Source: Joyebacterum sp964521425
Lineage (GTDB): Bacteria > Joyebacterota > Joyebacteria > Joyebacterales > Joyebacteraceae
Assembly (NCBI GenBank): GCA_964521425.1
Contig: CAZFRO010000001.1
Span: 62,001 to 126,000, forward strand
Direction: 5' to 3'
Length of the DNA: 64,000 bases
How positions within the stretch are numbered: position 1 is the stretch's first letter; every line of letters starts with the position of its first letter. Under the pieces are notes generated by a model. It was given only the letters and a program-made list of their open reading frames with translations, did no database searches and was not told the DNA's origin. The position numbers and the translations under genes are program-made. Shown in pieces: positions 62,147 to 64,000 of this stretch.

Positions 62147-62332
62147 ATGTTCGATAAAATGGTCAAGTTCATTCGTGAGGTGAGAAACGAGATGAAGAGG
62201 GTCGCATGGCCCTCCAAGGACGAGGTGCGTGGTTCGACCACGGTCGTCGTCGTCATCGTTCTCATCCTTGCAGTGTTCATTGGCCTGGTCGACCGGGCGC
62301 TGACTTTCCTTATCAGCCTCGCGTTCGGCTAG
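62147..62332 (+). CDS. secE: Preprotein translocase subunit SecE
   Basis: 61-aa essential component of SecYEG, the small single-helix form common outside enterobacteria. FIREVRNEMKRVAWPSKDEV is the conserved amphipathic helix and VAWPS hinge, followed by one membrane helix (about 33-55). ATG 62147 is chosen; an ATG at 62078 lies inside tRNA-Trp. Confidence 0.95.
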   Translation: MFDKMVKFIREVRNEMKRVAWPSKDEVRGSTTVVVVIVLILAVFIGLVDRALTFLISLAFG

Positions 62333-62383
62333 ACCACCTGAACATTGCATGCCTGTAGGCTTACTGGACGGGGAATTGCGCCA

Positions 62384-62911
62384 GTGAAGCACTGGTACGC
62401 TATACATACATACTCGGGCCACGAGCAGAAGGTCCGCGACAAGCTCCTTGTCAAGATGGAGAGCGACGGGCTGACGGAGAGCTTCGGTCAGATCATCATC
62501 GCAAATGAGGAAGTCGTCGAGATAAAGGACGGGAAGCGCCGGACTGCGGAGCGCAAGCTCTTCCCGGGCTATCTGCTTGTCGAGATGGAGATGGACGATC
62601 AGACCTACTATCTGGTTACGAACACGCCGGGTGTGCTGAAGTTCATTGGAACGACGTCCGGACCGCAGCCGCTTGAGCAGGATGACATAGACCGGATACT
62701 CGGACGCATCGAGCGCAAGCCGTCCAAGGAGCGCCCGGAGATCCCGTATCAGGTGGGCGAGTCGGTCAGGGTCATCGATGGTCCCTTCTCGAATTTCAAC
62801 GGTATGATCGACGAGATCGACGTGGAGCGCGGCAAGGTGAAGGTGATGGTCTTGATCTTCGGTCGTGCCACTCCTGTCGAACTCGATTTTCTGCAGGTTG
62901 AAGCGACGTAG
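62384..62911 (+). CDS. nusG: Transcription termination/antitermination factor NusG
   Basis: 175-aa factor binding RNA polymerase and coupling it to Rho or the ribosome. NGN domain (about 1-115: KHWYAIHTYSGHEQKVRDKL, and LFPGYLLVEMEMDD) and C-terminal KOW domain (about 122-172: YQVGESVRVIDGPFSNFNG). GTG 62384 gives the family start, with GGGGA 9 nt upstream; ATG 62345 would add 13 residues. Confidence 0.95.
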   Translation: MKHWYAIHTYSGHEQKVRDKLLVKMESDGLTESFGQIIIANEEVVEIKDGKRRTAERKLFPGYLLVEMEMDDQTYYLVTNTPGVLKFIGTTSGPQPLEQDDIDRILGRIERKPSKERPEIPYQVGESVRVIDGPFSNFNGMIDEIDVERGKVKVMVLIFGRATPVELDFLQVEAT

Positions 62912-62949
62912 ATTGATCCGATACGAACAACGCAAGGGGTGACAGCAGA

Positions 62950-63375
62950 ATGGCTAAGAAGATCATCGGAACCGTGAAGCTTCAGATCGCAGCAGGGGCG
63001 GCGACATCGGCGCCTCCAGTCGGTCCCGCTCTGGGTCCGTACGGAATGGACATCGGCGGGTTCTGCAAGCAGTTCAACGCGAAGACGAAGGACCAGCCTG
63101 GCATGATCATTCCGGTGGTCCTGTCTATCTACAAGGACCGGACCTTCTCGTTCATCACGAAGACTCCGCCGGCTTCCATTCTGCTCAAGAAGGCTGCCGG
63201 GCTTGCCAAGGGGTCCGGAGTGCCGAACAGAGACAAGGTCGGCACGGTGACCCGGGCGCAGCTGCTCGAGATCGCGAAGGTCAAGGCAGTAGATCTGAAC
63301 TCGGCGGATGACGAGGCGGCGATGAAGGTCATCGCCGGAACGGCGCGGAGTATGGGGATTGAAGTAGAGGGCTGA
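62950..63375 (+). CDS. rplK: 50S ribosomal protein uL11
   Basis: 141-aa protein of the GTPase-associated center. IAAGAATSAPPVGPALG, a proline-rich N-terminal stretch, and the rRNA-binding C-terminal domain with LEIAKVKAVDLNSADDEAAM are intact. AAGGGGTGA precedes ATG. The TGA stop lies in the stem of a mini-hairpin. Confidence 0.97.
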   Translation: MAKKIIGTVKLQIAAGAATSAPPVGPALGPYGMDIGGFCKQFNAKTKDQPGMIIPVVLSIYKDRTFSFITKTPPASILLKKAAGLAKGSGVPNRDKVGTVTRAQLLEIAKVKAVDLNSADDEAAMKVIAGTARSMGIEVEG

Positions 63376-63389
63376 TGCGAAGCATCAGC
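63371..63389 (+). repeat. Mini-hairpin repeat, copy 2, at the rplK stop
   Basis: GCTGATGC-GAA-GCATCAGC is the exact reverse complement of the core at 54571-54589. It includes the rplK TGA stop. Triloop GAA closed by C-G gives the very stable GCGAAGC mini-hairpin. Confidence 0.75.
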
Positions 63390-63392
63390 TTG

Positions 63393-63431
63393 GCAGTTCA
63401 CTTCGTGAACTGCAGGCCGTGAACTGCAGGC
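63393..63431 (+). repeat. Hairpin plus short direct repeat before rplA
   Basis: GCAGTTCAC-TTC-GTGAACTGC (63393-63413) forms a 9-bp stem; its right arm with AGGC is repeated at 63419-63431 (GTGAACTGCAGGC). Together with the previous hairpin these fill the start of the rplK-rplA gap. No promoter is seen there. Confidence 0.7.
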
Positions 63432-63519
63432 TAGGCGGTGGCGACGAAGTCATCGTGCCCCACCACGGAGGGCATCCGTGGGAGGATCCAGAGGATCCGA
63501 CAAGAAGAGGGAAGGCGAC

Positions 63520-64000
63520 GTGAAGAGAAGCAAGCGCTACAACGAGCTCTCGAGCAAGCGGACGGGCGAGGCCCCGTTCGAGCTTGATAGAGCGATCGAA
63601 CTCGTCAAGGAGACGGCGAGCGCGAAGTTCGACGAGACCGTCGATATCGCGTTCAGGCTCGGTCTCGATGTGAAGCGTTCAGACCAGCAGATCAGAGGGA
63701 CGGTCGTGCTGCCTCACGGGACGGGAAGAACGGTCAAGATCCTGGTGCTGGCATCAGGTGAGAAGATCAAAGAGGCGGAGGAGGCTGGCGCCGACTTCGT
63801 CGGGGGAGAGGACTACGTCGAGAAGATCCAGGGAGGGTGGCTGGGCGCCGACACTATCATCGCCACCCCGGATATGATGAGGAACGTCGGCAAGCTCGGT
63901 AAGATTCTCGGCCCCCGCGGTCTCATGCCGAATCCAAAGACCGGAACGGTCACAATGGACGTGGCAAAGGCCGTCAGTGATGCCAAGGCCGGAAAGATCG
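63520..64000 (+). CDS. rplA: 50S ribosomal protein uL1 (3' end outside window)
   Basis: The first 160 codons of uL1, which binds 23S rRNA and its own mRNA. KRSKRYNELSSKRTGEAPFE and the conserved GKILGPRGLMPNPKTGTV are present. GTG 63520 follows GAAGAGGGAAGG. The frame is open to the end of the window, where about a third of the protein is missing. Confidence 0.95.
   Translation, partial: MKRSKRYNELSSKRTGEAPFELDRAIELVKETASAKFDETVDIAFRLGLDVKRSDQQIRGTVVLPHGTGRTVKILVLASGEKIKEAEEAGADFVGGEDYVEKIQGGWLGADTIIATPDMMRNVGKLGKILGPRGLMPNPKTGTVTMDVAKAVSDAKAGKI

Overview
The window is 64 kb of GC-rich, almost gap-free bacterial chromosome. The organism is Gram-negative: it has an Mla-type ABC system, a Wza-like export protein, lipoprotein signals and an exosortase. 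Several features point to an uncultured lineage of the FCB superphylum or a neighbour (Eisenbacteria, Krumholzibacteriota or Latescibacteria type). These are long fibronectin-III secreted proteins with a FlgD/T9SS-like C-terminal domain, two PEP-CTERM proteins, an Mrp/Mbx respiratory complex, and frequent TTG and GTG starts. The phylum is an inference from gene content only.

Regions. (1) 1-7467 holds housekeeping genes: the end of an Mla-type ATPase gene, an MCE protein, radA, fused ispDF, gltX and ddl. A 177-codon ORF6N-domain gene between two perfect 17-bp inverted repeats interrupts this block. (2) 7847-35546 is an exopolysaccharide and exosortase locus, nearly all on the plus strand. It encodes a Wza-like export protein, a fused Wzz/tyrosine kinase, WecB, a GT2/small flippase/GT-C trio, a Wzy/WaaL-like protein and a heparinase-II/III-like protein. 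It continues with several GT4 enzymes (two as fusions), a CapK-like AMP ligase, a NodB deacetylase and a priming phosphoglycosyl transferase. It ends with exosortase, EpsI, an unknown membrane protein, a TPR lipoprotein, PrsK and a degenerate PrsR. (3) 35689-43043 encodes envelope proteins: a PEGA/DUF5683-like protein, two FN3 proteins and two PEP-CTERM substrates. (4) 43148-45016 on the minus strand encodes a Gfo/Idh/MocA dehydrogenase and a hexapeptide acyltransferase. (5) 45291-47241 encodes an M42 peptidase and a BtpA-family protein. (6) 47271-58139 is a 12-gene operon for an Mrp-antiporter/Mbx-type respiratory complex. (7) 58297-64000 holds cysS, then tRNA-Thr, Tyr, Gly, Thr, tuf, rpmG, tRNA-Trp, secE, nusG, rplK and rplA, the order found around E. 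coli tufB.

How the genes fit together. In region 2 a priming enzyme and several glycosyltransferases would build a polymer on a lipid carrier. The Wzy/WaaL-like, Wzz/kinase and Wza-like proteins would polymerise and export it. The exosortase would process PEP-CTERM proteins such as those at 41308 and 42270 for anchoring in that matrix, and PrsK/PrsR would regulate the system. In region 6 a membrane arm of MrpE/F/G/B/C-like and fused antiporter subunits is joined to a NuoH/B/C/D-like peripheral arm. The last gene fuses a NuoI-like ferredoxin to a GltD/NfnB-like flavoprotein, which suggests electron exchange with NAD(P)H coupled to ion pumping. Neither cofactor nor direction can be proven from sequence.

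The main points for a second look are the two fusions and unusual cysteine sets of the Mbx-like complex, a four-cysteine insertion in EF-Tu, and a PrsR without the residues needed for ATPase and sigma-54 activation. Others are the inverted-repeat-flanked ORF6N cassette, a shared palindromic motif in two envelope-gene upstream regions, a possible structured leader at 38344-38485, and dispersed mini-hairpins.
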